From G963662655 sp963666875 (lineage in GTDB: Bacteria; Cloacimonadota; Cloacimonadia; Cloacimonadales; JAIOQZ01): a DNA stretch of 64,000 nt. The DNA lies in NCBI GenBank assembly GCA_963666875.2, contig CAXXPU010000017.1, positions 310,001 through 374,000 on the forward strand, written 5' to 3'. Below, piece by piece: positions 17,039 to 26,294 of this stretch. The notes under the pieces were generated by a model. That model was not told where the DNA came from. It saw only the letters and a list, made by a program, of their open reading frames with translations, and made no database searches. Each line of letters begins with the position of its first letter. Position 1 is the stretch's first letter. The position numbers and the translations under genes are program-made.

Positions 17039-18217
17039 ATGGAAAACGTAATCGACACCGGGATCAAAGCGGACAAGCCGTCAAAGTCTTATATCGTCTC
17101 GTACGATCACCTGCTTTTAGTGAGTTATGTGGTGCTCTGCCTGATCGGTCTGTTCGTGATGCTCGATATCAACTCGGTGCGTACCGGATTGCGTTTCTTC
17201 TATCGCCACCTGATCTTCCTGGGATTCTCGGTTGTGGTGATGTATCTCACCTTCCGCTTCAGGAACATCATGAAGCTGCGGAAATGGATCTTCGCCGCCA
17301 TGGTTCTTGTGATGCTTTTGCTTGTACTGGTTTTGATCATCGGCAGTTCGGTCAAAGGCGCCACGCGAAGCCTCAACCTGGGTCCGATCAATATTCAGCC
17401 CAGTCTGCTGGCACGTGTTTGCCTGGTGTTCTATTTCGCGCACATCCTGGACAAGAAAAAAGATTTGATCTCGAAGTCGGGCCCGAAGGGTTTCATCAAG
17501 CACTTCAAGTCGCTGATCATCATGCCGATTCTGATTTTTGGACTGATCCTGGCCGAGCGGCACCTGAGCACGCTTATCATCTCCGGCGCAACGCTTTTGG
17601 GGATGCTCTGGGTGGCGCGCATCCGACTCACAACGATCCTGGTCATTCTTTTGATCCTGGCCGCCGGCGCGGTAACCGTGATCTCTTACGGCGCGAAATA
17701 CCGCAATGCGCGCATGGAAATTTTCGAAAAATATTCGGTCTTTCACAAGGTATTCGGTAACGAAAACAAAGCGAAAAATATCACTGGAGATTATCAGGTT
17801 CGCGAGAGCCTCACCGCGTTGACCAGCGGCGGCTTTATCGGCGTCGGGACCGAGAGCGGTCTGGCGAAGCAGGCCTATCTGCCGGAGACCCATACCGACT
17901 ATATCTATTCCATCATCGGGGAGGAGTTCGGCTATCTTGGCGCGCTGGTGGTGCTGTTGCTTTTTGCACTCTTATTCTACCGCAGCATGCAAAGCTCGTG
18001 GAGCCAGGAGGATTTTTTCCTGAAGATGGTCGGAATCGGCTTGGCGCTCAACATCTTCGTCAACGCGATGGTCAATATCGGCGTGGCGATGTCGGCGCTT
18101 CCCTCGACTGGCGTGACGCTGCCGTTCATCAGTTACGGCGGAACCTCTCTTGTGGTCAATTCGTTCTCTATTGGCGTGTTGCTCAACATCAGCGCGAAGA
18201 GAAGGCAGGTATGGTAA
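17039..18217 (+). CDS. ftsW: Septal peptidoglycan polymerase FtsW (SEDS family)
   Basis: FtsW polymerises lipid II at the septum together with the FtsI-type transpeptidase. The 392-residue protein has about ten membrane segments and SEDS signatures such as RFFYRHLIFLGFSVV, the large periplasmic loop ending ETHTDYIYSIIGEEFG, and SALPSTGVTLPFISYGGTSLVVN. Its place between murD and murG is the normal one for ftsW rather than rodA. It overlaps murG by 7 bases. Confidence 0.93.
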   Translation: MENVIDTGIKADKPSKSYIVSYDHLLLVSYVVLCLIGLFVMLDINSVRTGLRFFYRHLIFLGFSVVVMYLTFRFRNIMKLRKWIFAAMVLVMLLLVLVLIIGSSVKGATRSLNLGPINIQPSLLARVCLVFYFAHILDKKKDLISKSGPKGFIKHFKSLIIMPILIFGLILAERHLSTLIISGATLLGMLWVARIRLTTILVILLILAAGAVTVISYGAKYRNARMEIFEKYSVFHKVFGNENKAKNITGDYQVRESLTALTSGGFIGVGTESGLAKQAYLPETHTDYIYSIIGEEFGYLGALVVLLLFALLFYRSMQSSWSQEDFFLKMVGIGLALNIFVNAMVNIGVAMSALPSTGVTLPFISYGGTSLVVNSFSIGVLLNISAKRRQVW

Positions 18218-19302
18218 AGGTCATGATCGCTGCAGGTGGAACCGGCGGACATATCATCCCGGCGATCGCGCTGGCGAAGGCTTTCATCGAGCGCGATGTG
18301 AAGGTATTGATGATCGGCAACCGCGGTGGCATGGAAGAGAACCTCTACCAGCGGCATTCGCTCGACTACCGCCTGATCGACGTACAGAAGATTTATCGCC
18401 GCTTGACGCTGGCGCATATAAAATTCCCCTGGAAGCTTCTCAAGAGCCTGGTGATTGCGATGCGTGCAATCGCGCATTATAAGCCGGACGCCGTGATCGG
18501 CACCGGAAGCTTTGTGACCGGTCCCGTCGCGATGGCGGCGATCCTGATGAAGAAGCCGCTCTTTCTGCAGGAGCAGAACAGCTATCCCGGCTTGACCACG
18601 CGGCACCTGGTGACGTACGCACGAAAGGTGTTTCTCGGAAACATGGGCGCGATCGCGCATCTTCCGCACGAGATTTGCTTCTTCAGCGGAAACCCTGTTT
18701 TACCGCTGGAAGATGACGACGCGGTCAAAATCCCGCGCGACATGAACCTTCGCGAGGGTACCCGCAAGATGCTGATCATCGGCGGAAGCCAGGGATCGCA
18801 CCGGATTAACCGGACGGTCGCCGAAGCCGCGCAGCATATTCTCGACAGCGGTGTTGACCTCATCTGGCAGACGGGCAGGATTGACTACGAGGAGATGAAA
18901 AAGCGTTTCGAGGGCGTTCCCGGAATTCATCTGTTCGGTTTTACCGATGCGATGCGTTACTATTATGGACAGGCGGATTTCGTTCTGGCACGAGCCGGCG
19001 CGATCACGCTGTCCGAGGTCGAAACGATGCGGCTTCCCTCGATCCTCGTTCCGCTTCCCACCGCGGCACACAACCATCAGTATCACAACGCGATGGAACT
19101 GAAGGAGAAGGGGCTCGCGCTTGTCGTGCGGCAGAAGGGTCTGAACGTCGATAGCCTTCTGCAGGCTGTCCGTCAGATCATTACGGATTTGGATGGTATG
19201 AAATATCGATTCGGCGATTCGCCGCACCCGCGTGCCGCGAGTCTGATCGCCGAGATCGTCTTACAGATATTGAAGGATGAAGAGAATGTTCGGATCGACT
19301 AA
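18211..19302 (+). CDS. murG: UDP-GlcNAc transferase MurG (lipid II synthesis)
   Basis: MurG adds GlcNAc to lipid I on the cytoplasmic side of the membrane. The 363-residue protein begins MVKVMIAAGGTGGHIIPAIALA, the glycine-rich loop of the family. It also has FLQEQNSYPGLTTR, IIGGSQGSHRINRTV, and the UDP-GlcNAc site ARAGAITLSEVETMRLPSILVPLP. The start at 18211 overlaps the ftsW stop and is followed immediately by the first strand of the fold. murC begins inside its last codons. Confidence 0.96.
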   Translation: MVKVMIAAGGTGGHIIPAIALAKAFIERDVKVLMIGNRGGMEENLYQRHSLDYRLIDVQKIYRRLTLAHIKFPWKLLKSLVIAMRAIAHYKPDAVIGTGSFVTGPVAMAAILMKKPLFLQEQNSYPGLTTRHLVTYARKVFLGNMGAIAHLPHEICFFSGNPVLPLEDDDAVKIPRDMNLREGTRKMLIIGGSQGSHRINRTVAEAAQHILDSGVDLIWQTGRIDYEEMKKRFEGVPGIHLFGFTDAMRYYYGQADFVLARAGAITLSEVETMRLPSILVPLPTAAHNHQYHNAMELKEKGLALVVRQKGLNVDSLLQAVRQIITDLDGMKYRFGDSPHPRAASLIAEIVLQILKDEENVRID

Positions 19303-20647
19303 GAAAGTACATTTCGTCGGGATCGGCGGAATCGGTATGAGTGGAATCGCGGAACTGCTGCACATCCAGGGTTTCGAGGTAACCGGCTCGGATATGCGCG
19401 AATCGGATATGACCAGGCACTTGAGCGATATCGGAATCGAGGTTAGAATCGGACACGATCCGGACGTGGTCATCGATGCGGATGTGGTGGTCAAATCCTC
19501 CGCGGTGACCAACGACAATCCCGAAATCAAGAGTGCGCTTTCCCGTAAGATTCCGGTGATTCGGCGCGCCGAGATGCTAGCGGAGATTACCCGCATGAGC
19601 TACGGAATCGGCATCGCCGGTACCCACGGCAAGACCACCACCACCTCCATGGTGGGGCTGGTGCTCAAGGCGGCCGGACTCGATCCGACCATCATCGTGG
19701 GTGGCAAGGTCAAGAATTTCGGATCGAACAACCTGCTCGGTGCTGGGGAATACATCGTCGTCGAGGCGGACGAATTCGATCAGTCGTTCCTCTCGCTGAC
19801 GCCCATTGTCGCCGGCGTGACCAACATCGACGCCGATCATCTGGACTGCTATCCCGATCTGGACGGCATCAAGGATGCCTTCATCCAGTTTGCCAACAAG
19901 GTGCCGTTCTTTGGCAGCATCGTCGCGTGCCTGGACGATCCGGGCGTGCAGTCGGTCCTGCCTCGTTTCCAGAAGAAGGTCATCACCTACGGGATGTCGC
20001 GTCAGGCGGACGTCCGAGCCATGAACATCGAGATGAAGGACTTCAAGTCGTCGTACGACGTTGTCTTCAAAGGATACACGCTGGGCAGGGTAGAGCTTCA
20101 GGTCCCGGGGCATCACAACATCCAGAACTCGCTGATGGCAGTCTCCATCGCGCTGGATCTGAACATCGCGTTCGAATCGATCCAGAAGGGCTTGTCCGAC
20201 TACAGTGGTGTGTTCCGCAGGTTCGAGTACAAAGGCGAGTGGAAAGGCGTGACGGTCTATGACGATTACGCGCACCATCCGTCCGAGATACTCGCGACGC
20301 TCAAGGGCATCCGCGCCAACACGGACCGCCGTCTGGTGGTGGTGTTTCAGCCGCATCTGTTCTCCCGGACGCGCGATTTTTACGAGGAATTCGGTCGGTC
20401 GTTCTTTCAGTCGGATATTCTGGTGGTTGCGCCCATCTATCCGGCGCGCGAGAAGCCGATTCCGGGCGTAACCGGCAAGATGATCGCGGACGCGGCGATC
20501 CAGTCGGGACACCATAATGTACATTATATCGAGAAAAACGAGGAGATCGTTCCGGCGATAAAGTCTCTGGTGAAGAAGGACGACATTGTCATCACCATGG
20601 GCGCCGGATCGATCTGGCAATACGGCGAAGAGCTTCTGAAAGGGTAA
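19286..20647 (+). CDS. murC: UDP-MurNAc:L-alanine ligase MurC
   Basis: MurC attaches the first residue of the stem peptide. The 453-residue protein has VHFVGIGGIGMSGIAELL, the ATP loop GIAGTHGKTTTTSM, EADEFDQSFL, and VYDDYAHHPSEILATL. Two nearby ATGs are possible: 19277 (GAAGG touches it directly) and 19286 (the same GAAGGA is 8 bases upstream). The second has proper spacing and is chosen. It overlaps murG by 17 bases. Gene order murG-murC-murB-ftsQ is typical. Confidence 0.95.
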   Translation: MFGSTKKVHFVGIGGIGMSGIAELLHIQGFEVTGSDMRESDMTRHLSDIGIEVRIGHDPDVVIDADVVVKSSAVTNDNPEIKSALSRKIPVIRRAEMLAEITRMSYGIGIAGTHGKTTTTSMVGLVLKAAGLDPTIIVGGKVKNFGSNNLLGAGEYIVVEADEFDQSFLSLTPIVAGVTNIDADHLDCYPDLDGIKDAFIQFANKVPFFGSIVACLDDPGVQSVLPRFQKKVITYGMSRQADVRAMNIEMKDFKSSYDVVFKGYTLGRVELQVPGHHNIQNSLMAVSIALDLNIAFESIQKGLSDYSGVFRRFEYKGEWKGVTVYDDYAHHPSEILATLKGIRANTDRRLVVVFQPHLFSRTRDFYEEFGRSFFQSDILVVAPIYPAREKPIPGVTGKMIADAAIQSGHHNVHYIEKNEEIVPAIKSLVKKDDIVITMGAGSIWQYGEELLKG

Positions 20648-20650
20648 ACG

Positions 20651-21520
20651 ATGAACGGAAAGCAGATTTTAGACATGATCACGCTGATGGATGCGCGAAT
20701 GAAGGATTTCTCGCACATCCGCATCGGCGGTGGGGCAAAGGCGATCCTGGCTCCGTCGTCCGTGGATGAGCTGCGCCTGATCATGCCGTACCTTTCCGAG
20801 CGAGGCTATCTCGCTGTTGGAGGCGCGTCCAACCTGCTCTTTCCGGATCAATACAACGGCTATGTGCTGCTGGACGAGAAGCTTCCGCGGGAAGTCACAT
20901 ACGATCGCGGCGTCGCAAACGTGACCGCGAACGTCAACGTGAACGCCATGCTGATGAAGCTTGCTGCGCGGAATGCAGGTGGCTTCGAATTTCTGGCGGG
21001 GATCCCGGCACACCTGGGCGGTGTGGTGAAGATGAACGCTGGCGCGTACGGCATGACGCTGCAATCGCTGATTCACTCGATCGAGGTGCTGGACGCGGAA
21101 GGCAAGCGCAACATCATTCCGGCGGAGCGGGTTAAATTCGGCTATCGAACGTCGTCCATCCGTGAATATATCGTCTCGGTCAACCTGCTGCCGCAAGAGA
21201 AGGATCGGGACGAGATCATGCGCCAGGTAGCGCAGCTTACCGCGATACGAAAACGCACGCAGCCATTGAACATGCCCAATCTCGGCTGCATCTTCAAGAA
21301 TCCGCCCTACGAATCGGCGGGGAAGTTGATCGACGAGTGCGGCTTGAAAGGTAAGCGGATCGGTGGCGCGATGGTCAGCGAGGTGCATGCAAACTTCATC
21401 GTGAACGCCGGTGATGCGACTTACAGCGACGTGCTGAACCTGATAGACCATATCCGGGAGATCGTCCTGCGCGAGCGAGAAATTGAACTGGAACTGGAGA
21501 TCGAGGTGGTAAGACCATGA
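20651..21520 (+). CDS. murB: UDP-N-acetylenolpyruvoylglucosamine reductase MurB
   Basis: This FAD enzyme reduces the enolpyruvyl group to give UDP-MurNAc. At 289 residues it is the shorter (type II) form. Motifs seen are HIRIGGGAKAIL, VGGASNLLF, GIPAHLGGVVKMNAGAYG, FGYRTSSI and LGCIFKNPP followed by AGKLIDECGLKGKRIGGAMVS. Its stop overlaps the ftsQ start by 4 bases. No ddl gene sits between it and ftsQ, where it is often found. Confidence 0.95.
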   Translation: MNGKQILDMITLMDARMKDFSHIRIGGGAKAILAPSSVDELRLIMPYLSERGYLAVGGASNLLFPDQYNGYVLLDEKLPREVTYDRGVANVTANVNVNAMLMKLAARNAGGFEFLAGIPAHLGGVVKMNAGAYGMTLQSLIHSIEVLDAEGKRNIIPAERVKFGYRTSSIREYIVSVNLLPQEKDRDEIMRQVAQLTAIRKRTQPLNMPNLGCIFKNPPYESAGKLIDECGLKGKRIGGAMVSEVHANFIVNAGDATYSDVLNLIDHIREIVLREREIELELEIEVVRP

Positions 21521-22266
21521 AACGCAAACGAAGAGGCAACAGCCGCTATTTCATCATATTTTTGGGATGCATGGTCTTCATGGGGATCCTGTTTTTCATC
21601 ATGCAATACGTCTTCCGCTCGATCGAGTTTTTCACCATCGACAATGTCGAGATCACAGGTTACCAGAATTTGGGAAAGGATTTCTACGAGGATCTGGCGA
21701 AGGAATATTTCGGCATGAACCTCTATTCGATAAGTAAGGACGAGATCGCAGCACGGTACGAGAACATCGTGCGGGTGCGCAGTGTAAAAGTCTCGCGCGT
21801 GCTTCCGAACAAGTTGAAAATCGCGATCGAAGAGCGACTTGCGGTGCTGCATGTTAAAACGAAAGACGGCACACTTTTTCCGGTCGATCGGGAATTGATC
21901 GTGCTCGACAGTGAGGGCTCGTATATGGCTGAGGATACACCCATCGTCAGCCTTGACATCCCGTCGGGGGGTGTCCAACTTGGCGAGAGACTCGGCGACG
22001 AACAACTGGCGCGGATTTTCGCGCTGCACAACGAGATTGCGAGGCTGAATCCGAAGATTGCGGAGAGGATTTCGGAGTACTATCTGAAGAGAGGAGAAGT
22101 CTGCATGGTGGAGGCCTCGTCCGGCTGTCTGATCTATCTCGGCGCGGGACAGCTCGAGGAGAAGCTGCATCGTCTCGAATTTTTCGGCGACAACAAGGGT
22201 TTTATGGACAATACAGTTCTGGATTTACGCTACAAGGATCAGATCGTAGCGAGAACGGGGGATTGA
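21517..22266 (+). CDS. ftsQ: Division protein FtsQ/DivIB
   Basis: This 249-residue bitopic protein links cytoplasmic ring proteins to the periplasmic division machinery. It has a basic N-terminus (MKRKRRGNSRY), one membrane segment (FIIFLGCMVFMGILFFIM), and a POTRA domain starting FFTIDNVEITGYQNLGKDFYEDLAK. The FtsQ beta domain follows with RVRSVKVSRVLPNKLKIAIEERLAV. It overlaps murB and ftsA by 4 bases and 1 base respectively. Confidence 0.93.
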   Translation: MKRKRRGNSRYFIIFLGCMVFMGILFFIMQYVFRSIEFFTIDNVEITGYQNLGKDFYEDLAKEYFGMNLYSISKDEIAARYENIVRVRSVKVSRVLPNKLKIAIEERLAVLHVKTKDGTLFPVDRELIVLDSEGSYMAEDTPIVSLDIPSGGVQLGERLGDEQLARIFALHNEIARLNPKIAERISEYYLKRGEVCMVEASSGCLIYLGAGQLEEKLHRLEFFGDNKGFMDNTVLDLRYKDQIVARTGD

Positions 22267-23546
22267 TGAAGGTACCAACTTCGATAACAGCGCTGGACAT
22301 CGGCACGACAAAAATCTGTGCGATCATTGCAGTACCGCGCGGTAAAGGCGAACTGGAAGTCAGGGGAATCGGCATTTCCGAATCGAACGGACTCGAGAAG
22401 GGAATCGTCAAGGATATCCAGCGTACGGCGGATTCCATCAAGCAGGCGATCGAGGAAGCGGAACGCGCCTCCGACCTGAAAGCGGGAACGATCTATGCCG
22501 GGATCGCCGGAGAGCACATCAAGAGTCGCAACGCCATCGGACGCATCTCCGTGTCCGATTCGAGCGGCAAGGAACCGACCGAGATCAACGAGGAACACAT
22601 CCAGGCGGTGATCAACGACGCCAAGCGCACCGTGAAGATACAGCAGGGCCACGAGAACCTCGAGATCATCCACGGCATCCCGCAGTACTACGATATCGAT
22701 AACCAGAACGGCATCATGAACCCCATCAGTATGAGCGGATTTCACCTGACGGCGCACGTGCATGTCGTGCTCGCCGACATGAATGCTATCCGCAACGTGC
22801 TCAAGTGCATCGAACTCGCCGGCTACGAAGCCGACGATATCGTGCTCGAGCCGCTCGCATCCGCGATGGCGGTGCTCAACCGCGACGAGAAGGAACTGGG
22901 CTGCATCCTGCTGGACATCGGCGGCGGAACATCCGATATCGCCGTGTTCTACAAGGGGAGCATCCGGTTCAGCACCGTAAAACCCGTTGGTGGCGAGAAC
23001 GTAACGCAAGACCTCGCGATCGGCCTGCGCACACCGCTCAAGTCCGCCGAGGACATCAAGATCAACTATGGTGACGCGCTCTCGGGCACCGTCGATGAAG
23101 AGGCGATGGTGGAGATTCAGGGTATCGGTGGCCGCAGCGGAACCTCGAAAAAACTCAAATTCATCTCCGAGATCGTCGAGTCCCGCATGCGGGAAATCCT
23201 CGAACTCTCGTACCGCACCGTTTTCAACAGCTACAACGAAAATCTGATGACCGCCGGGGTGGTCATTACCGGTGGCGCGGCGCTCCTGAGGAACATGGAG
23301 CAGCTCGCGCTGGAAATCTTCAACGTACCGGTCAAGATCGGCTATCCGGATCTCTCGCGACTCAGCGGACCGACGGCACGGCTCGAATCGCCCATGTTCT
23401 CCACGAGCGTAGGATTGCTCTACTACGCCGCCAGCCTGATGCCGCAGGACAAGCCGCTGAACACCCGCAAGGTGACCAGCTTCAACAATCGGATCGTCAA
23501 GACAATCAAGAAACTGTATCAAAAATTCTATGATGATTTTGCATAA
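22266..23546 (+). CDS. ftsA: Actin-like division protein FtsA
   Basis: FtsA tethers FtsZ filaments to the membrane and recruits later division proteins. The 426-residue protein shows the actin-fold phosphate loops SITALDIGTTKICAII and LGCILLDIGGGTSDIAVF, the adenosine site VVITGGAALLRNMEQLA, and a C-terminal basic amphipathic helix (NNRIVKTIKKLYQKFYDDF) that would serve as membrane anchor. The start is the ATG at 22266, touching the ftsQ stop, with GGGGGA upstream. Confidence 0.96.
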   Translation: MKVPTSITALDIGTTKICAIIAVPRGKGELEVRGIGISESNGLEKGIVKDIQRTADSIKQAIEEAERASDLKAGTIYAGIAGEHIKSRNAIGRISVSDSSGKEPTEINEEHIQAVINDAKRTVKIQQGHENLEIIHGIPQYYDIDNQNGIMNPISMSGFHLTAHVHVVLADMNAIRNVLKCIELAGYEADDIVLEPLASAMAVLNRDEKELGCILLDIGGGTSDIAVFYKGSIRFSTVKPVGGENVTQDLAIGLRTPLKSAEDIKINYGDALSGTVDEEAMVEIQGIGGRSGTSKKLKFISEIVESRMREILELSYRTVFNSYNENLMTAGVVITGGAALLRNMEQLALEIFNVPVKIGYPDLSRLSGPTARLESPMFSTSVGLLYYAASLMPQDKPLNTRKVTSFNNRIVKTIKKLYQKFYDDFA

Positions 23547-23573
23547 ATAATTAAATAACAACAGGGGGATACC

Positions 23574-24755
23574 ATGCTCGAACTTGCTATGGACAGATCG
23601 AACGAAACCATTATCAAGATCGTCGGCGTCGGTGGCGGCGGAGGTAACGCCATCAACACCATGATCAACAACGGACTGACCGGCGTGGAATTTATCGCCG
23701 CCAACACGGACGGCAAAGACCTGCGCAAATCCAAGGCGCAGATCAAAATCCAGCTTGGACAGAGGAAGACACAGGGACTTGGCACCGGCGCCAATCCATC
23801 AATCGGAGAGGAATCGGCGATCGAATCGACCGATGAAATTCGCAAAGCGCTCCAGGGCGCGGAAATGCTCTTTATCGCTGCGGGAATGGGCGGCGGTACC
23901 GGTACCGGCGGCGCACCCGTAATCGCGTCCATCGCGCGCGAAATGGGCATCCTGACCATGGGTATCGTGACCAGACCTTTCGGTTTCGAAGGCGCGCACC
24001 GAAGGAGAAACGCCGACCACGGTATCATGAAACTGCGCGAGAACGTCGATACGCTCATCGTGATCCCGAACGAAAAGCTCCGCGACATCTACAAGGACAT
24101 GGCGATTCTGGAAGCCTTCCAGACAGCCGACAACGTCCTCTCCGACGCAGCAAAGGCAGTCTCCGATATCATCAACCTCAGCGGCTACATCAGCGTCGAT
24201 TTCTCGGACGTGAAGACTGTGATGGCGAACATGGGTTACGCCCTCATGGGAACCGGCATCGCCGATGGCGCAGACCGCGCCGTCAACGCCGCTAAGGCTG
24301 CCATCGCCAATCCGCTGCTCAGCGATATCACGCTCGACGGCTGCAAGGCGACCCTGATCAACGTCACCGCCGGCTACGACATGAAGATGTCCGAGTTCGA
24401 CGAAGTCTCGCAGGTGATCATCAACGAGACCGGCGAGGATGCAAACATCATCATGGGTCTGGTGATCGATGAGAAGATGACCGACAAGCTGAGCGTCACC
24501 ATCATCGCGACCGGCTTGAACAACGAATCCGAGAGCATCGGCAACATGGGCGCCAAAATTATCAAGGAAATGCCGCAGATTCGCGTGAAGACCGAAGAGG
24601 AAAAGAACGAACAGCTCGACATCATCTTCGACCGTATTCGTCAGGCAGACTCGGTAGGACCCGAACTCAAGCGCGACAACGAAGGCGAGATGCCGCGTAT
24701 CCTGAACCGCGAGAAGATCGATATCCCAGCGTTCATGAGAAAATTCACGGACTAA
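23574..24755 (+). CDS. ftsZ: Tubulin-like division GTPase FtsZ
   Basis: FtsZ forms the cytokinetic ring. The 393-residue protein has IVGVGGGGGNAINTM, the tubulin signature GMGGGTGTGGAPVIA, DTLIVIPNEKLRDIY, and the C-terminal conserved tail IDIPAFMRKF that binds FtsA. The usual 'GKRR...A..G' helix reads AHRRRNADHGIMKL, a slight variation. GGGGGAT lies just before the ATG. A 31-codon membrane gene follows 15 bases after its stop. Confidence 0.97.
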   Translation: MLELAMDRSNETIIKIVGVGGGGGNAINTMINNGLTGVEFIAANTDGKDLRKSKAQIKIQLGQRKTQGLGTGANPSIGEESAIESTDEIRKALQGAEMLFIAAGMGGGTGTGGAPVIASIAREMGILTMGIVTRPFGFEGAHRRRNADHGIMKLRENVDTLIVIPNEKLRDIYKDMAILEAFQTADNVLSDAAKAVSDIINLSGYISVDFSDVKTVMANMGYALMGTGIADGADRAVNAAKAAIANPLLSDITLDGCKATLINVTAGYDMKMSEFDEVSQVIINETGEDANIIMGLVIDEKMTDKLSVTIIATGLNNESESIGNMGAKIIKEMPQIRVKTEEEKNEQLDIIFDRIRQADSVGPELKRDNEGEMPRILNREKIDIPAFMRKFTD

Positions 24756-24770
24756 ACAACGGAGTGACAC

Positions 24771-24866
24771 ATGAAGAAGTTTTTCATTGTGTTCGGCATT
24801 GTATTCGCCATTATCTACATCGGTATGAAGCACGGCGGATTCAAGTTTAGCTGCAAGCGTGATTAA
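24771..24866 (+). CDS. 31-aa single-TM micro-protein after ftsZ
   Basis: The sequence is MKKFFIVFGIVFAIIYIGMK followed by HGGFKFSCKRD. It has a short positive N-terminus, one membrane helix and a basic, Cys-containing tail. CGGAG lies 7 bases before the ATG. It sits between ftsZ (15 bases) and the holin-like gene (20 bases) on the same strand, so it is part of the transcript. No homologue is recognised. It could be a small membrane regulator, or a tiny lipoprotein-like peptide although there is no lipobox. Confidence 0.6.
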   Translation: MKKFFIVFGIVFAIIYIGMKHGGFKFSCKRD

Positions 24867-24886
24867 CCTGAGACAGAGGAGTGCGG

Positions 24887-25237
24887 ATGAGAAGTTTTAT
24901 CATCAAAGTGCTGGTGATGATGGTCGCGATCTACCTGGTGGGCAGGTTCACGAACCTGTATTACATCGGCGATCTGGTACCGGCTCTGGTAGCCGCTTTC
25001 GTGCTGGCCATCGCCAACGCGATCGTTCGTCCCATCATCATTTTATTGACATTGCCGGTAACGGTTCTTACGCTGGGAATATTCCTGTTGTTCATCAACG
25101 GACTGATGTTGATGCTCACGGCAGCGATCGTGCCGTCGTTCGAGACTCGCGGATGGTTTCTATCCACGGTTGCGGCGCTGATCATCACGATTATCAGTTC
25201 GATCTTGAACGCGATAATCGAGCCGAAGAGGAGTTGA
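24887..25237 (+). CDS. YvlD/phage-holin-4-type membrane protein
   Basis: This 116-residue integral membrane protein has about four membrane helices. The family signature is AIANAIVRPIIILLTLPVTVLTLGIFLLFINGLMLML (given in part), as in the 'phage holin family 4' group that includes Bacillus YvlD. Despite the name, members are mostly chromosomal and not phage lysis proteins; their role is unclear. AGGAG lies 5-6 bases upstream of the ATG at 24887. Its position directly downstream of the division genes suggests an envelope function. Confidence 0.8.
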   Translation: MRSFIIKVLVMMVAIYLVGRFTNLYYIGDLVPALVAAFVLAIANAIVRPIIILLTLPVTVLTLGIFLLFINGLMLMLTAAIVPSFETRGWFLSTVAALIITIISSILNAIIEPKRS

Positions 25238-25241
25238 TTCG

Positions 25242-25721
25242 ATGCAAGGCGGTTTGCCAGACAACGGTTACCTGATGCGCCCCGGATACGCGGTTGTGAC
25301 CCCCCATCCGCATATCGTTTACGGCGTACTCGGTTCCGGGATTTTTGTGGCGCTATGGGACGAAAAGAAGCAGTACTCCGGTTGCTGTATGTTCCAGTAC
25401 GCGCGTTCGGCAAACCGCAAATCCGGGCTGTTCGGCGATGTGGCGATTCCCAAACTGGTGAAGACCATGGAAGAAGAGGGATCCTCGCTCAGTGACCTGA
25501 GGGCGCACATGGTCGGCGGCGGCATCAACGGTAACAGCAGTTGCGGCGGCGATAATACGACCGTTGCAGAGGAAATCCTCCAGCGCTACCAGATCGAGAT
25601 CATCACCCGTGACACCGGCGGAAAGCTGGGCAGGAAATTCGTCTATCACACCGAGACCGGCGAAAGCGTCTGCATGAAGGTGCACAAGATCCGCAAGCGG
25701 GACTGGTATCCCTACTACTGA
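25242..25721 (+). CDS. CheD-like protein lacking the catalytic Cys and His
   Basis: The 159-residue protein matches the CheD fold: IVYGVLGSGIFVALWDEKKQYSGC, AHMVGGGINGNSSCGG, and the C-terminal DTGGKLGRKFVYHTETGE. CheD is a glutamine deamidase of chemoreceptors that is controlled by CheC. In active CheD the first motif is LGSC and the second GGxxH; here they read LGSG (residue 33) and SGCCM (Met50), so both catalytic residues are missing. It would therefore be a binding-only homologue. It follows the holin-like gene by 4 bases on the dcw transcript. Its end overlaps the convergent flavodoxin-fold gene by 7 bases. Other chemotaxis-type genes are on the opposite strand from 40.5 to 43.6 kb. Confidence 0.75.
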   Translation: MQGGLPDNGYLMRPGYAVVTPHPHIVYGVLGSGIFVALWDEKKQYSGCCMFQYARSANRKSGLFGDVAIPKLVKTMEEEGSSLSDLRAHMVGGGINGNSSCGGDNTTVAEEILQRYQIEIITRDTGGKLGRKFVYHTETGESVCMKVHKIRKRDWYPYY

Positions 25722-26269
25722 GCAGACTCCATAGCTTTTTGTACCAGTTTACGGGCCTTTTTGATTGTCTCCTGTTGATCCAGGACATCGCCGGGAGCGC
25801 CTGTACCGCCTGCTACGACGCTGTCGCACGAATCGAATCCGAGAAACGTGAACATCTCCCTGGTGCGCTCGATGTAGTCTTTGAAAATATCTTCATCAGC
25901 ACCCTGACACACCGTGAGTATTACCTTCTTCCCTTTGTAATACGGTGAATTAAATGGTTGTTTGTAGTAAGCGAACAGCCGGTCAATAAACAGTTTCGTC
26001 TGCCCCGACATCTGCCACATGTAGATCGGAAAACCGACTATCAGGATATCCGCTGTTGCTATCTGCGGATAAATCGACTGCATGTCGTCCTGCCGTAAGC
26101 AGCCTTCGTTTTGCCGGCAGTGCATGCAAGCCTGGCAGCCATTGATATCCATCTTGTTCAGGTTGAATGTCTTGATCTCTGCGCCTTCGATGCCTTTCAG
26201 CATTTCGTTCACCAGGATCGTGGTGTTTCCTTCTTCTCTCGGACTACCGATTACAGCGAGTATTTTCAT
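25715..26269 (-). CDS. NADPH-dependent FMN reductase-like (flavodoxin-fold) protein
   Basis: This 184-residue protein starts MKILAVIGSPREEGNTTILVNEML, the FMN phosphate loop of the NADPH-dependent FMN reductase/iron-sulfur flavoprotein family. It contains CQACMHCRQNEGC, a cysteine cluster like that of iron-sulfur flavoproteins (CxxCxxC followed by another Cys), and the FMN site FPIYMWQMSGQTKLFIDR. It probably moves electrons in the cytoplasm of an anaerobe. GGAGG lies directly upstream. It is the last gene in the minus-strand series, about 100 bases after aroB. Confidence 0.87.
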   Translation of the reverse strand: MKILAVIGSPREEGNTTILVNEMLKGIEGAEIKTFNLNKMDINGCQACMHCRQNEGCLRQDDMQSIYPQIATADILIVGFPIYMWQMSGQTKLFIDRLFAYYKQPFNSPYYKGKKVILTVCQGADEDIFKDYIERTREMFTFLGFDSCDSVVAGGTGAPGDVLDQQETIKKARKLVQKAMESAQ

Positions 26270-26294
26270 GAAGCCTCCTTTCTATCTGGGTACC

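Noticed and set aside
24887..25237. Prophage holin, implying a phage remnant
   Set aside because: The family name is misleading; the protein is the chromosomal YvlD type and no phage genes surround it.
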